Under the pieces are notes generated by a model. The model worked only from the letters and a program-made list of their open reading frames with translations. It was not told the origin of the DNA and made no database searches. This document shows positions 35,587-44,729 of a stretch of DNA of 64,000 nt, piece by piece (the first letter of the stretch is position 1; each line of letters starts with the position of its first letter). The stretch is taken from positions 30,172-94,171 of the forward strand of contig NZ_JAJISB010000028.1 of the NCBI RefSeq assembly GCF_021245735.1, written 5' to 3'. The translations under genes and the position numbers were made by a program. Source of the stretch: Brevibacillus daliensis. Lineage in GTDB: Bacteria; Bacillota; Bacilli; Brevibacillales; Brevibacillaceae.

Positions 35587-36010
35587 GAGAAGACCATATC
35601 TCTCCTATGTTCGAAATCAGAGGGGAAGCCAGATCATCGAATATATATTGGTATTCCCGTTGATCTGGTTTTTGTTCGTCTTTGGCTGTGATCAGTTTAG
35701 TATCATGTATCAGAAACAAAAAGCACTCGCAGCTGCTTATCAGGCAGGAAGATTCGCCAGTGTTCAGCCTAATTTTGGTTTGGCACAGTATATTGCTAAA
35801 AAACAAGCCAAAAAAGAATTGAAGAAAGCGCTCTATTATTATGAGCAGGGTATTGAGCTAAGAGTAGGCGGTAGCTGGAGCAAGGGTAATCATCTTGAGA
35901 CTGAGGTTACCTTAACTTTTCCATTACTAGCTTCAGGCACTACATACACGGTGGCGGAATCCTACTACATGATGATAGAGAACGCGGAGGATGCGGAGGA
36001 TGAGAGATGA
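35579..36010 (+). CDS. TadE-like pseudopilin (Tad cluster 1)
   Basis: A 143-residue protein beginning with basic residues, then QRG-SQIIEYILVFPLIWF, a pilin-type cleavage site with glutamate at +5 and one transmembrane helix, followed by an extracytoplasmic domain. This is the TadE architecture. ATG 35579 overlaps the prepilin peptidase gene by eight bases; a longer frame to 35528 lies wholly inside that gene and is unlikely. Confidence 0.78.
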   Translation: MSKRRPYLSYVRNQRGSQIIEYILVFPLIWFLFVFGCDQFSIMYQKQKALAAAYQAGRFASVQPNFGLAQYIAKKQAKKELKKALYYYEQGIELRVGGSWSKGNHLETEVTLTFPLLASGTTYTVAESYYMMIENAEDAEDER

Positions 36011-36525
36011 GAAAGAAAGGAGTGTGGTTTCGAATACTTTTAGAAGAGCGAGGGACAATTTTACCCCTCTCGCTCTTTTTTCTTATCATTCTAAGTCTAT
36101 TACTATCTATGGTGCTGCTTGTAGAACAGGCTGACCTCGTTCAAATGAAAACGCAACAAACCGCGGACCTAATTGTAAAAGGTGCTAGAACGGCAGGGCA
36201 GTGGATTGAATATGATAAGGGATCAGGGAGAACAAAGACCTATCTATTCGCTACGACAGAAGAAGCATTGCGACATAAAGCAAAAATTATTCGTGGAGCC
36301 AGAGAAGAAGCAGAGATTTTATATAAACTTAATGCCCCCGAGCTACAAGCGAAAAGTAAAGAAGTAAGCATTATTCATCAGAAGGGAGAACAAAAATCTC
36401 TATATACGCAGGGCATATATCATGTAGCTATTCATGTTGAAAAAAAGCTGTACATGCTTTTTGATGACTTTGACTTTACTTTCTTTCGAACCGCACAAGC
36501 AGAAATAAAAAAGGTGAAAAACTAA
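36007..36525 (+). CDS. TadG/TadF-like membrane protein (Tad cluster 1)
   Basis: A 172-residue protein with a pilin-like start (EERGTILPLSLFFLIILS) and one hydrophobic helix at about 15-40, then MKTQQTADLIVKGARTA, a segment typical of TadG/Tad N-terminal regions, and a soluble domain. It lacks the VWA domain of full TadG. It overlaps the TadE gene by four bases and is the last gene of the first Tad operon. Confidence 0.7.
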   Translation: MRKKGVWFRILLEERGTILPLSLFFLIILSLLLSMVLLVEQADLVQMKTQQTADLIVKGARTAGQWIEYDKGSGRTKTYLFATTEEALRHKAKIIRGAREEAEILYKLNAPELQAKSKEVSIIHQKGEQKSLYTQGIYHVAIHVEKKLYMLFDDFDFTFFRTAQAEIKKVKN

Positions 36526-36549
36526 CATTATTTTACAAACTTATTATTT

Positions 36550-36571
36550 TTGTCCTACTTTGGCGTGATAG
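36550..36571 (+). promoter_or_regulatory. Promoter-like motif shared by two Tad-region transcription units, copy 2
   Basis: GTCCTACTTTGGCGTGATA (36552-36570), again after a T-run and 40 bases before the ATG at 36611. Compare 29374-29392. Confidence 0.45.
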
Positions 36572-36610
36572 TTTTAGAAAAAATTGGGTCCAAAGTAAGG
36601 AGTGTTCCGC

Positions 36611-37255
36611 ATGCCTTCTTCTATTATCGAAAAATATAAAAGAATTTTGGAGGGTACTCAAAAACGCTTTTCACCTTACGAGTTTGAAGATATTCAGTAC
36701 CGAAAGAAAAAAATTCAATTAGTCATCCGTTTTGTGGTTGAGCAAGTAAAAAATTGGACACCTGAACAAGCCAGAAAAGAGCTATCAAGTAGTGATATTC
36801 GAATATTAAAACTACACCTAATAACAGAATTTATTGAGCCACCGATAGAAGCAAAACCAACAGATGTTTACTATATCATTGACTATGCCTATCCATTTTT
36901 ACCTCGTTTGACTGAAAAGGAAAAGGTGCTTTGGGTGTATGAGGAGGTCCTTCAAGGAAAGCGTCGTCATTTTCCACTTCACTATTTTCAAAGTTTGTTA
37001 GGAGAAGAACGGGCAAAAGTCTGTTTTACATATATGTGCGAAGAACTTTTAAAGATAAAAAGTGTATATGAACTGCCCAAAATTTTCTCCAGGACAGACC
37101 AAGCGTACCAGACTTTACGTACCTATAAGCTAAAGATTTTAGTGGATACTCTCTATTTTTCCCCATTTGACCTAGTAACTGAGATTTATCCTGAATTAGC
37201 TGAACCGAGGTTGTGGAGTGAATCGGGCGCTATTCCCCATATGGAAAAGTTTTAA
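36611..37255 (+). CDS. Unknown protein with two helical repeats (DUF4046-like)
   Basis: A 214-residue basic soluble protein. Two related stretches are visible: YKRILEGTQKRFSPYEFED followed by a 40-residue helix pair, and YEEVLQGKRRHFPLHYFQS followed by a similar pair ending in SPFDLVTEIYPE. The pattern Y-x-x-(I/V)-L-x-G-x-x-x-x-F-(S/P) resembles, from memory, small repeated domains annotated DUF4046 in Bacillales. Function unknown; possible regulator of the neighbouring pilus-like operons. ATG 36611 has AAGGAG at good spacing; GTG 36602 overlaps the site. Confidence 0.65.
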   Translation: MPSSIIEKYKRILEGTQKRFSPYEFEDIQYRKKKIQLVIRFVVEQVKNWTPEQARKELSSSDIRILKLHLITEFIEPPIEAKPTDVYYIIDYAYPFLPRLTEKEKVLWVYEEVLQGKRRHFPLHYFQSLLGEERAKVCFTYMCEELLKIKSVYELPKIFSRTDQAYQTLRTYKLKILVDTLYFSPFDLVTEIYPELAEPRLWSESGAIPHMEKF

Positions 37256-37356
37256 AAAATATTTGCAGACTCCCACTGTCTTTTTTTACGGTAAGAATAG
37301 TTTCATGAGCTTATAAGCATATGAAACGGCCGTACTCTGTTGTGAGGAGGGTTGCT

Positions 37357-37635
37357 ATGGCAACGGTACATGCTTACGTTACAAATGCTCTGACAGTGGA
37401 CAGCTTGATCGGAATTGCGGTCCGCTATCAAAAGCACAAACCGGGTAACAAGCTTCTGTTGGAAGCAATGCCCAAGGGTACTTTTCGAATTCAATCAGTT
37501 CGACAGTTCGGAGAGTATTTATTAATTAATGACGGTGAGATTATGTTGGAGGGTGCTCCCACCGTCGGGATGCGCAATGGAAGGATCGCTCTTCTGTTGC
37601 CAACCGGGGAAGAATTATATCTGTTGATTCAGTAA
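37357..37635 (+). CDS. Small protein of unknown function
   Basis: A 92-residue protein (MATVHAYVTNALTVDSLIGI at the start) without membrane segments or signal peptide; a mixed alpha/beta composition ending GRIALLLPTGEELYLLIQ. ATG 37357 has a perfect GAGGAGG six bases upstream; an in-frame ATG at 37321 lacks one. A strong hairpin follows. I recognise no family. Confidence 0.6.
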   Translation: MATVHAYVTNALTVDSLIGIAVRYQKHKPGNKLLLEAMPKGTFRIQSVRQFGEYLLINDGEIMLEGAPTVGMRNGRIALLLPTGEELYLLIQ

Positions 37636-37647
37636 CGTTCTTCCCAC

Positions 37648-37679
37648 TTACCGCCTCTATATATTGATAGAGGCGGTAA
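37648..37679 (+). terminator. Hairpin behind the small gene
   Basis: Perfect 12-bp stem TTACCGCCTCTA / TAGAGGCGGTAA with an 8-base loop; the following bases are AT-rich but lack a clean T-run. Confidence 0.7.
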
Positions 37680-37763
37680 TAAATTCGACAAATTAATATT
37701 GACGTAATTCTTATTATCAGACAAAATATATCCAAATATTCCAACGTTTAGGAGGTATTGAAT

Positions 37764-38561
37764 ATGTTAGCTACAAATTCATTTGAATTAGTGGAACGTT
37801 GCTATGGTCAAATTTGCGATCTGATGGAAATGGAGGAAATGAAACTCAAGTTTATTGACTATGTATTTTCTGACTATCAAGATGAAGTGCTGAAAAAGTA
37901 TGATGTCGATTTTTTCTTTGAGCATCTTAATAGACTTCAATTAATTCAATGCAGAAAAGATTTTGACCTAGCAGTAGAGGCTTGGTACGAAAAAAAGTCT
38001 ATTAAACCAACAAAAAATAACGGATTTCACTCGAAACTATTTGCACTAGTTAAAAGGACCATTGGAATGTATCAGGCAAAGGATAAACATGAGTTGGTGA
38101 AATACGTTACGCAAGTACTTACTTCTAATGAGTTCATGGCTAAATGGCAGGAAAATGGACAAAAATCTAAAGCGATGTACTTTCAATATTTGGATCGATT
38201 AGGAGTTAGGAGTTATCAAGACATAGAATCATTGGTAGAAGTGTGGTTGATAGAGAACCCCCAAGCTTTTGATGAATATCGCCAGCAATACTATAAAAAT
38301 CCTGCAAGACGTGGAAGACCTAACAATGTTGAGTTATCTAGACTTTTAGATCAAATCTTGCAAGTAAAGCCGGATCTGTCACATAAGGAGAAAGAGCGAC
38401 TAAGAAAAATATATTACTATCATCGACATCAGATGGGAATTGAAGAGATGGTAGGGAAATTCCTGAAATATTTGGAAGCCAGGGATAAGGAAAGTAGGCA
38501 GGTAGATGGAGAAAAAATAAAAATGGAAGATTTCTTTCCTCTTAACAAGCATGAATCATAA
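37764..38561 (+). CDS. Unknown helical protein at the head of the second Tad-like operon
   Basis: A 265-residue, highly charged, predicted all-helical soluble protein with no recognisable domain; a basic patch NPARRGRPNN lies near residue 188 and the C-terminus is Lys/Glu-rich. ATG 37764 has TAGGAGG eight bases upstream (TTG 37758 is too close). It overlaps the next gene by 11 bases and so belongs to the same operon. A DNA- or RNA-binding role is conceivable from the basic patch but unproven. Confidence 0.6.
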   Translation: MLATNSFELVERCYGQICDLMEMEEMKLKFIDYVFSDYQDEVLKKYDVDFFFEHLNRLQLIQCRKDFDLAVEAWYEKKSIKPTKNNGFHSKLFALVKRTIGMYQAKDKHELVKYVTQVLTSNEFMAKWQENGQKSKAMYFQYLDRLGVRSYQDIESLVEVWLIENPQAFDEYRQQYYKNPARRGRPNNVELSRLLDQILQVKPDLSHKEKERLRKIYYYHRHQMGIEEMVGKFLKYLEARDKESRQVDGEKIKMEDFFPLNKHES

Positions 38562-39420
38562 AGTAACAGATTTTATCAGAACTTTTAGACATGTAGAACA
38601 TATGCAATATAGTACCACTGTAGAAGAACAAGAACAATGGCAGCAGTTAAAACAAAAATTGGTACAACCTTCTATCGGAATAGAGCCTGAACAAGCTTCC
38701 AAAGTCATTATTATTATTAATTTATATCATTCAGCAGGTGCTAGTTTTATAGCGTCTAATTATGCCTGGCTGGAAAGTCAAAAAAAATTAACTACCTTAT
38801 GTGAACATCCTCTGTACCCATCCTATTATTATTTTGCACTAGACATTGAAAATAGAAAGTACCGAACAGAATCTACCTCACACGAGATTTTCTCTTCAAC
38901 AAAGACAGCAGTCATAGAAGAAGGAAGACTGCTCATCCCTGTTACTCACTTACCTGACAAGCTTCGTCTTAACAAATCACATGCAGAATTATTATCTTGG
39001 TTTTTCACTTGGCAAAAACAATCAACTCTATTGGTACTTGATCTCTCATCAAATTGGAAGGAGGAGGGGATGGAATTAATTTTACAGTGGGCTGATGAAG
39101 TTTGGATTGTTCTCGATACCAACTTTCCGCGTTTAGCCCAGCTTATGGCTACTGAAGCCCCGCCTCCTTTTTGGCAGAAGATCCAGCATAAAAGTAAATA
39201 TGTCATCAATCGTTGGAATACATATTTTGATACCAAAAAGATGCGTAATAAAGTCTTAGGTACATTATCGCTTTGGAATAATGGTAATGATCGGGATCTA
39301 TACCTAATTTTCATTCAGCAGGTATGTGCCGAGCATCTTGGACGCTCACAGTTAGAAGGAAAAATTTATTGTGAAGCATTTCCACAAAATAGCGAAGTGT
39401 TCGAACCACTAATGGGATAG
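38551..39420 (+). CDS. ParA/MinD-like protein with degenerate P-loop (Tad-like cluster 2)
   Basis: A 289-residue soluble protein. KVIIIINLYHSAGASFIASN occupies the place of strand 1 and Walker A of a ParA/MinD ATPase, but the lysine and GKT are gone; LLVLDLSSNWKEEGMELI and DEVWIVLDTNFPRL resemble the later strands of that fold. It could be a pseudo-ATPase scaffold analogous to TadZ. It overlaps the preceding gene by 11 bases and is 12 bases from the CpaB-like gene. Confidence 0.6.
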   Translation: MNHKVTDFIRTFRHVEHMQYSTTVEEQEQWQQLKQKLVQPSIGIEPEQASKVIIIINLYHSAGASFIASNYAWLESQKKLTTLCEHPLYPSYYYFALDIENRKYRTESTSHEIFSSTKTAVIEEGRLLIPVTHLPDKLRLNKSHAELLSWFFTWQKQSTLLVLDLSSNWKEEGMELILQWADEVWIVLDTNFPRLAQLMATEAPPPFWQKIQHKSKYVINRWNTYFDTKKMRNKVLGTLSLWNNGNDRDLYLIFIQQVCAEHLGRSQLEGKIYCEAFPQNSEVFEPLMG

Positions 39421-39431
39421 GGAGAGGAGTT

Positions 39432-40223
39432 ATGAAGAAAAAAACCTTACTGATAATTTGCCTGTTATCATTACTGCTAGCTGTAGGCAGTTTTTATGCA
39501 GCAACGAAATACATTGATCAATTAGTACACGAAACGATGTTTGCTCCAGTTGTAAAAGTGGCTTCAGGTAAACAAATTCAACCTTTTCAACCCATTACTC
39601 GTGCTGACTTAGTCGTTGATCATGAAGAAATGGACGAAATTATTCCAGGTTCTTTTGCAAAAATTGAAGATGTAATAGGAAAACAGAGCATGCAGACCAT
39701 TTTTGGTGGGGAACAGCTTATTGAGGAGAAGCTGAGAGAAGGATACTTATTGCCACAACGCGGAGAAGCACGATATGAAATACCAGTTACTAACCTAATG
39801 CCCCTTACAGAGCTGCGTAAAGGGGATCACGTGAAGGTATGGATTAAATACAAACAAGCTAGCGAAATAGAAACCTTGCCAGCACCGTCCCATTTTAAAA
39901 TGCAAAACACTTCAGCTGATTTGTTATTCGAAAGTCAGCTTGTCACAGTCAAAGATAACAATGGATTTGAGATTTATTCGATTCAACCTCAGATACTGCC
40001 TGATGCAGGTAATATGACAAAAACCTTTTTTGAAGCCTCAAAGTCTACACCACTTAATGAAGTAGAGAAACGCTACTATGATTATCGAGCACAACCCTCT
40101 GCTATAGCTTCCTTCGTTGGCTTTAACCTTACGGACCAGGAGTATGTGATATTGGCTGAGGCAATGCAATATGGAATCATCCAAATTGGACTTGGCTTAG
40201 GAGAGGAGGGAAACGGATTTTGA
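39432..40223 (+). CDS. CpaB-like SAF-domain protein (Tad-like cluster 2)
   Basis: A 263-residue protein with one N-terminal transmembrane helix (about 5-25) and a SAF-type region (VASGKQIQPFQPITRADLVVDH, IGKQSMQTIFGGEQLIEEKL), followed by EIPVTNLMPLTELRKGDHVKVWI. It mirrors the first gene of Tad cluster 1 but shares little direct identity. Ribosome site GGGAGAGGAG before ATG 39432. Four-base overlap with the next gene. Confidence 0.72.
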   Translation: MKKKTLLIICLLSLLLAVGSFYAATKYIDQLVHETMFAPVVKVASGKQIQPFQPITRADLVVDHEEMDEIIPGSFAKIEDVIGKQSMQTIFGGEQLIEEKLREGYLLPQRGEARYEIPVTNLMPLTELRKGDHVKVWIKYKQASEIETLPAPSHFKMQNTSADLLFESQLVTVKDNNGFEIYSIQPQILPDAGNMTKTFFEASKSTPLNEVEKRYYDYRAQPSAIASFVGFNLTDQEYVILAEAMQYGIIQIGLGLGEEGNGF

Positions 40224-41374
40224 GAGGTGTTGTATGTTATCCCATTAAATCATTGGTGCGGTATTTTGTGCCCGAGCAATATGAATATGTTTGTGTAAAA
40301 AATGATGTTGATTTGATTGAGACGATACATGAATATCAACCAGATTTTTGTATGTTTTTTTCAGAATCGTTTACTAGTCCTGTTTGGGAGTGGTTACCAT
40401 CCTTAGTGCAAAAGCTTCCAACTGATATACCTATTATTTTGGTTCCTTTTCATAGAGATCAATCTTTGATCGAAGAGATTGTCAGGGTAAAAAAGATAAC
40501 CAACATATATGTTCTCTCGCCTGGATTAACACATCAACAAATTAAAACAGAGTTACTACGAATTCATGATACGAAAAAATCTATCGGAACTGATCAGGAG
40601 ATCATGAATAGTAGAGAAAATCGTATTTATTCTTTAATGAGTCCGGGCGGGGCAGGCTTAACCAACTTTTGTATTAATTACCCTCTTTTCCTTGCAAGAC
40701 AAAACAGACATCTCCTTATAGGTGTTGTCGATATGAATCTCTATAAACCAGATTTAAGTTTATTTTTTCATTTGAACGGTTACGAGATTGCCCGCTATCG
40801 ACCCGATTTAAATGGATTGGATTCTAGTAATAAAGAGGGCCGTGACTTGAAACAATGGCTACAAATATTCGCTCGAAGTGAGTATGAGCCTAATGTTTAC
40901 TATTCTAGTGCAGCTGCTCAATTTAGTTCGCAAGAGATATCGTCGTTATTTTTTATCCTGAGTAAAATCTTTGATGTGGTTTTAATTGACTGGGGGAATC
41001 CCATGATACAAATGGAAGCGGCTAAACAAGGAGTTCTTTTGTCAAATAAAACAATATTCTTCTCACGTCCAGAATTATTTAGCTTGAAAAATGTAGACAG
41101 GATAGTAAAAACACTGGATTTACCAGATGAAAAAGTTGGTTTGATGGTATCACCTTATCATGAAGCTGAGATGAGCAAAGTATCTATGAAAGACTTGGCC
41201 GGCATAAAAGTGGAGGGGACATTACCCCGCATCGAATCATCACGTATCCATCAAGCCTTTCAAAATGGAAGTATCCTGATTAATGAAATGTTTCCTCCGA
41301 AAGCTTATCTGCAAAGCTTTAAAAAGTGTTCAATAGGCACAAATTTGAACCTGAGCGGAGTGATAGCAAGATGA
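40220..41374 (+). CDS. TadZ/CpaE-like protein with degenerate Walker A (Tad-like cluster 2)
   Basis: A 384-residue protein with a receiver-like N-terminus (about 1-115) and a MinD-like C-terminal domain. The P-loop position reads YSLMSPGGAGLTNFCINYPL instead of KGGxGKT, so the nucleotide-binding lysine is lost, while GVVDMNLYKPDLSLFF and FDVVLIDWGNPM keep the MinD layout. Start is TTG 40220 in a TTGA overlap with the preceding stop, behind GGAGGG. Probably a structural or localising partner of the CpaF-like ATPase. Confidence 0.72.
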   Translation: MRGVVCYPIKSLVRYFVPEQYEYVCVKNDVDLIETIHEYQPDFCMFFSESFTSPVWEWLPSLVQKLPTDIPIILVPFHRDQSLIEEIVRVKKITNIYVLSPGLTHQQIKTELLRIHDTKKSIGTDQEIMNSRENRIYSLMSPGGAGLTNFCINYPLFLARQNRHLLIGVVDMNLYKPDLSLFFHLNGYEIARYRPDLNGLDSSNKEGRDLKQWLQIFARSEYEPNVYYSSAAAQFSSQEISSLFFILSKIFDVVLIDWGNPMIQMEAAKQGVLLSNKTIFFSRPELFSLKNVDRIVKTLDLPDEKVGLMVSPYHEAEMSKVSMKDLAGIKVEGTLPRIESSRIHQAFQNGSILINEMFPPKAYLQSFKKCSIGTNLNLSGVIAR

Positions 41375-42720
41375 GATCCGAGGCAAATAAATGGAGAACA
41401 GAGCACATCAAATCAATTAACGATATCAAGCAGGCTGCCCGGGATTATCTTAATCATTATGGGACATCAAAAGAAGAACGATTAGAAATGCAAAAAACCT
41501 TGATGTTAGTGGAACAAGGTGACAGGGACAGCCAACGACAGATCATTGTTAGATTAAGACATTATTTTGAGGAAATACTGCGTAGGCCGCTTCACGAAGA
41601 AATCTTACCATATTGTAATCCATATGAAGGTCTGGTTTTTGCTACGTATGGTTGGGGAATTCTTGACGTCGTTTTACACCTTTCTCCTTTGATAGAGGAA
41701 GTGAGAATAACTGCAGATAAACCCGTAGCGTATTTAGAAGCGGGGGTTAAGCGAGTAATATCTTATATTCCTACCTGGGATGAAGTACAGATCCTGCAAC
41801 AGAAGCTAACCAATGCCTCCGGGCTGTTATTCCATGAAAAGAAGCCTAGGTTAAGCGGGTATGTAGAAAAAATAAAAGCTAGATTAACGATGTTTACTTA
41901 TCCGTATACGAGAAAACCAACCATCATTTTGCGTAAGTTTACTACAACAACTTTTTCACTAGACGATTTGCGGTTACAGAGAAGGCCTACATTTGATCTC
42001 AAAGTCCAAGCTTTATTGGAGCAGCAGGTTTACGGGCGAGCAAATGTCTTAGTAATTGGTCCTATGGCAGCGGGTAAAACTACGTTGCTCATATCTATGC
42101 TAAAACTTAAAAATCCAGCAAACGAGTACATTACTATCTATGAAAGCGAGCATGAAATGAGGTTTGCAGATATTTGGCCTGGAGAAGTAATTGAATTACA
42201 AAATGTAGAGGAGATTGGGATCAGTCTAGAAAGTTGTTTTAAAGACATTTATCGTACAACAGCCAATACCGTATTAATCGGGGAAATTCGAGAACCGCTT
42301 GAAGCATATCATTTCGTAAACGCAGGAATTAGAGGGACGGACGCCACAATTGCAGCATTGCACGAAAGATTTCCTGAAAAAGCATTAAATGATTTAACAG
42401 ATCTTGTGTATCAGTATGGAGGAAGAAGTATAGAGCTTACACAAGAGAGAATTAGTAGAGCTGTTAACTTCATCAATTCCCTTACATACCGAAATAATGG
42501 ACATCGGTATATTGATGCAATATACACTAGCCATTGGAATGATGTAATGAAACGTGTGGAGGCTATCCCTCTTGTTATTTATAATCGGGTCACCAATCAG
42601 TACGAGTGGACCGGACAAAAAATCAGTGCTGAGTTAGTTGAATATATGTGCTATATGGGACAAGCCAATTCTGATGTTCTTCAGGAACTGGGGGTAATAG
42701 AAAAGGGGCGAATGATATGA
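41371..42720 (+). CDS. CpaF/TadA-like secretion ATPase (Tad-like cluster 2)
   Basis: A 449-residue secretion ATPase with Walker A VIGPMAAGKTTLL at about residue 228, the Glu box TVLIGEIREPLEAYHF and a His box ATIAALHERFPEKAL. It is clearly a CpaF relative and should be active, but the motifs and N-terminus differ much from cluster 1 TadA, so the two sets are old paralogues rather than a recent duplication. ATG 41371 overlaps the previous stop (ATGA); a longer frame to 41326 is inside the preceding gene. Confidence 0.85.
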   Translation: MRSEANKWRTEHIKSINDIKQAARDYLNHYGTSKEERLEMQKTLMLVEQGDRDSQRQIIVRLRHYFEEILRRPLHEEILPYCNPYEGLVFATYGWGILDVVLHLSPLIEEVRITADKPVAYLEAGVKRVISYIPTWDEVQILQQKLTNASGLLFHEKKPRLSGYVEKIKARLTMFTYPYTRKPTIILRKFTTTTFSLDDLRLQRRPTFDLKVQALLEQQVYGRANVLVIGPMAAGKTTLLISMLKLKNPANEYITIYESEHEMRFADIWPGEVIELQNVEEIGISLESCFKDIYRTTANTVLIGEIREPLEAYHFVNAGIRGTDATIAALHERFPEKALNDLTDLVYQYGGRSIELTQERISRAVNFINSLTYRNNGHRYIDAIYTSHWNDVMKRVEAIPLVIYNRVTNQYEWTGQKISAELVEYMCYMGQANSDVLQELGVIEKGRMI

Positions 42721-43634
42721 GTATGACGAGTCATCTTATATTGCTTCCGATGAGCATATGTTTATTTGTAGCATTTTGGTCTTTAGGAGTTTATATCTAT
42801 CGAAACAGGCGAAGTAAGAGGATTCTTTATCCTAAGAGCTTATGGAATTTAAGAGAAAAGCTGTTAGGTGATAAGAGTACACGGTATGTGTATTCTAGGC
42901 TGGTAATTTGGTGTGATGTGGTATCGAGTAAACTATTCCCTGAGGTAATATTACTTATCTCGTTATGTGGTGCTGTTACAGGTTTTATAATCGGACTACT
43001 TGCAAAAAATATAGTCGTTTCTCTATCGTTGTTTATCTTGTTTCTACTGGTGCCAGGGCTTATTCTGTACGCTATATATACGGTAAAAGTGAATCGTATG
43101 ATTAAATCCTTTTCTGTGTTTGTTGATCTGTATACCAGATATTACAGTACACATAAAAATATTACTCTCGCTTTCCGTGAAATGATAGATGAATGCCCCA
43201 AGGAGCTGAAAAATGAATTACTTCTTCTTACCAATACATTAACTGATGGGAGTAATGTAATAAAGAAGATGGAGGATTTTGCTGAGAGGTGCAATCATTC
43301 TTGGGCTGCAGATTTTTCCACCTACATTATTAGTGGGTTAGAAGGAGAGACAGAAGATATACAAACCTCCCTGAACCGCCTGACTAATGAAATGTTTATT
43401 CAGCAGGATGAATGGAGTGAAAAGCGGAGTGAGATACATGCAATATGGATAAGCTTGCTAGTTGTTATCCTCATATGCATTTGTCTTATTCCCTATAATC
43501 AGATGTTGCTAGAGGATTCGTATCGATTGTATTTCTTTACTGCGGATGGTCAGGCATTATTGTCTATTGCTGCAACAACATGGTGTTTTTCAATACTATT
43601 GGCATTTATTTGGGGAAGGAGGAGTGGGTCTTGA
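42717..43634 (+). CDS. TadB-like membrane protein (Tad-like cluster 2)
   Basis: A 305-residue protein with hydrophobic helices at about 5-25, 80-100, 105-125, 240-260 and 275-295, the T2SS F-like layout, and a cytoplasmic FVDLYTRYYSTHKNITLAF segment matching the start of the F domain. The GxG/S motif of the F domain is weak. ATGA overlap with the ATPase gene and one-base overlap with the next. Confidence 0.72.
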   Translation: MSMTSHLILLPMSICLFVAFWSLGVYIYRNRRSKRILYPKSLWNLREKLLGDKSTRYVYSRLVIWCDVVSSKLFPEVILLISLCGAVTGFIIGLLAKNIVVSLSLFILFLLVPGLILYAIYTVKVNRMIKSFSVFVDLYTRYYSTHKNITLAFREMIDECPKELKNELLLLTNTLTDGSNVIKKMEDFAERCNHSWAADFSTYIISGLEGETEDIQTSLNRLTNEMFIQQDEWSEKRSEIHAIWISLLVVILICICLIPYNQMLLEDSYRLYFFTADGQALLSIAATTWCFSILLAFIWGRRSGS

Positions 43635-44473
43635 TGGGGAGCCTTTCAAATTTACTATTACTAGGTAGTGCATTGCTGATTTTTATCTCTTTTCTCTTTT
43701 TCTTGTTATTTCTTACTCAAGCGATGTATAAGAAACCAGCTTTTCTATCAAGGAGTCTATGGAAATATTGGAGAGATTCAGTTGAACGAGAAGAGGATGA
43801 CCATTGGAAGTATTTATTGCAAAAGGCTGGGTATCCATTGAAGTGGGGGAAAGCAGAGTGGGTTGCAATTCAGTGTTTTTGTGGTTTGGCAGTTTTTACT
43901 CTGCTATCGATGGGGAGGTTGGCATTTGGGGTTGAATCAATTTCATTTTTGGTAATATGTCTCGTCTCGTGTGTCGGATTTTTCATTCCATTATTCATTC
44001 TGAAATGGTGGGCTAATTATAGAGAAGACATGTTAAGCGTTGATATAGCCAGATTTACCAATCGTTTTATAGCTTTGCTGGAGAATAATGTGCCTACGTA
44101 TTCTGCTATGGTAAAAGCTGCCCGCCCCACGAGACAACTCAAGCATTACATTCCAACCCTCCCAGAATGGAATAAAGATAAAATAGCGGCACTAGAGCGG
44201 TTGAAAAGAGAGTTAGGTGTAGAAGATGCCATTATCCTTGTATCTAATATGAGGACATTGGAACAAATGCCTGTCTCCCTTTCGACGAATACAATGCTTA
44301 GATTGGAATCATCCGTTGATAATCGTAGACTGTTTCGTCATCGCAAAAAAATAAAATCATTAGGGATGGCTTACAGTTTAACCGTTTATCCGGCATTTTA
44401 TATTGGGTTAATTGTTGCAATGTTCCCTTGGTATAAGGTTTTGGGAGAAATACTACACAAATATCTAATTTAA
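43634..44473 (+). CDS. TadC-like membrane protein (Tad-like cluster 2)
   Basis: A 279-residue protein with an N-terminal helix (LLLLGSALLIFISFLFFLLF), two central helices (about 85-125) and a C-terminal helix near 260. FTNRFIALLENNVPTYSAM resembles the F-domain helix of TadC. ATG 43634 has AAGGAGGAG upstream; the frame extends to 43580 but only inside the previous gene. Confidence 0.7.
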   Translation: MGSLSNLLLLGSALLIFISFLFFLLFLTQAMYKKPAFLSRSLWKYWRDSVEREEDDHWKYLLQKAGYPLKWGKAEWVAIQCFCGLAVFTLLSMGRLAFGVESISFLVICLVSCVGFFIPLFILKWWANYREDMLSVDIARFTNRFIALLENNVPTYSAMVKAARPTRQLKHYIPTLPEWNKDKIAALERLKRELGVEDAIILVSNMRTLEQMPVSLSTNTMLRLESSVDNRRLFRHRKKIKSLGMAYSLTVYPAFYIGLIVAMFPWYKVLGEILHKYLI

Positions 44474-44485
44474 AGGGTGGGGGAG

Positions 44486-44653
44486 ATGAGCAAGTTATTT
44501 GCTATATTGAGTTGTATCGTTTTTACCATTGGTATTGTTGTTTCTACGATGAGCACCTTAAACGAGGCAATTGTTAAAGAGAATGGGTTACAAGACAAAA
44601 CAGTTCATTGGATTCAACAGGCATTGCCTGAGGAGTTACCAGTAAAAGAATAA
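44486..44653 (+). CDS. Small single-span membrane peptide, 55 residues (Tad-like cluster 2)
   Basis: A small frame with a good ribosome site (GGTGGGGGAG before ATG 44486), 12 bases after the TadC-like gene. Hydrophobic N-terminus (LFAILSCIVFTIGIVVSTM) and a charged tail ending LPEELPVKE. There is no G/xxxxE prepilin site. First of a series of short membrane proteins; role unknown. Confidence 0.6.
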   Translation: MSKLFAILSCIVFTIGIVVSTMSTLNEAIVKENGLQDKTVHWIQQALPEELPVKE

Positions 44654-44729
44654 GCTTTTTAGAATTGATTACATTCAACAGTTTTACATAATTTCAAACA
44701 AGAAACGAAAAATGAGAGGGGTCTTACAC

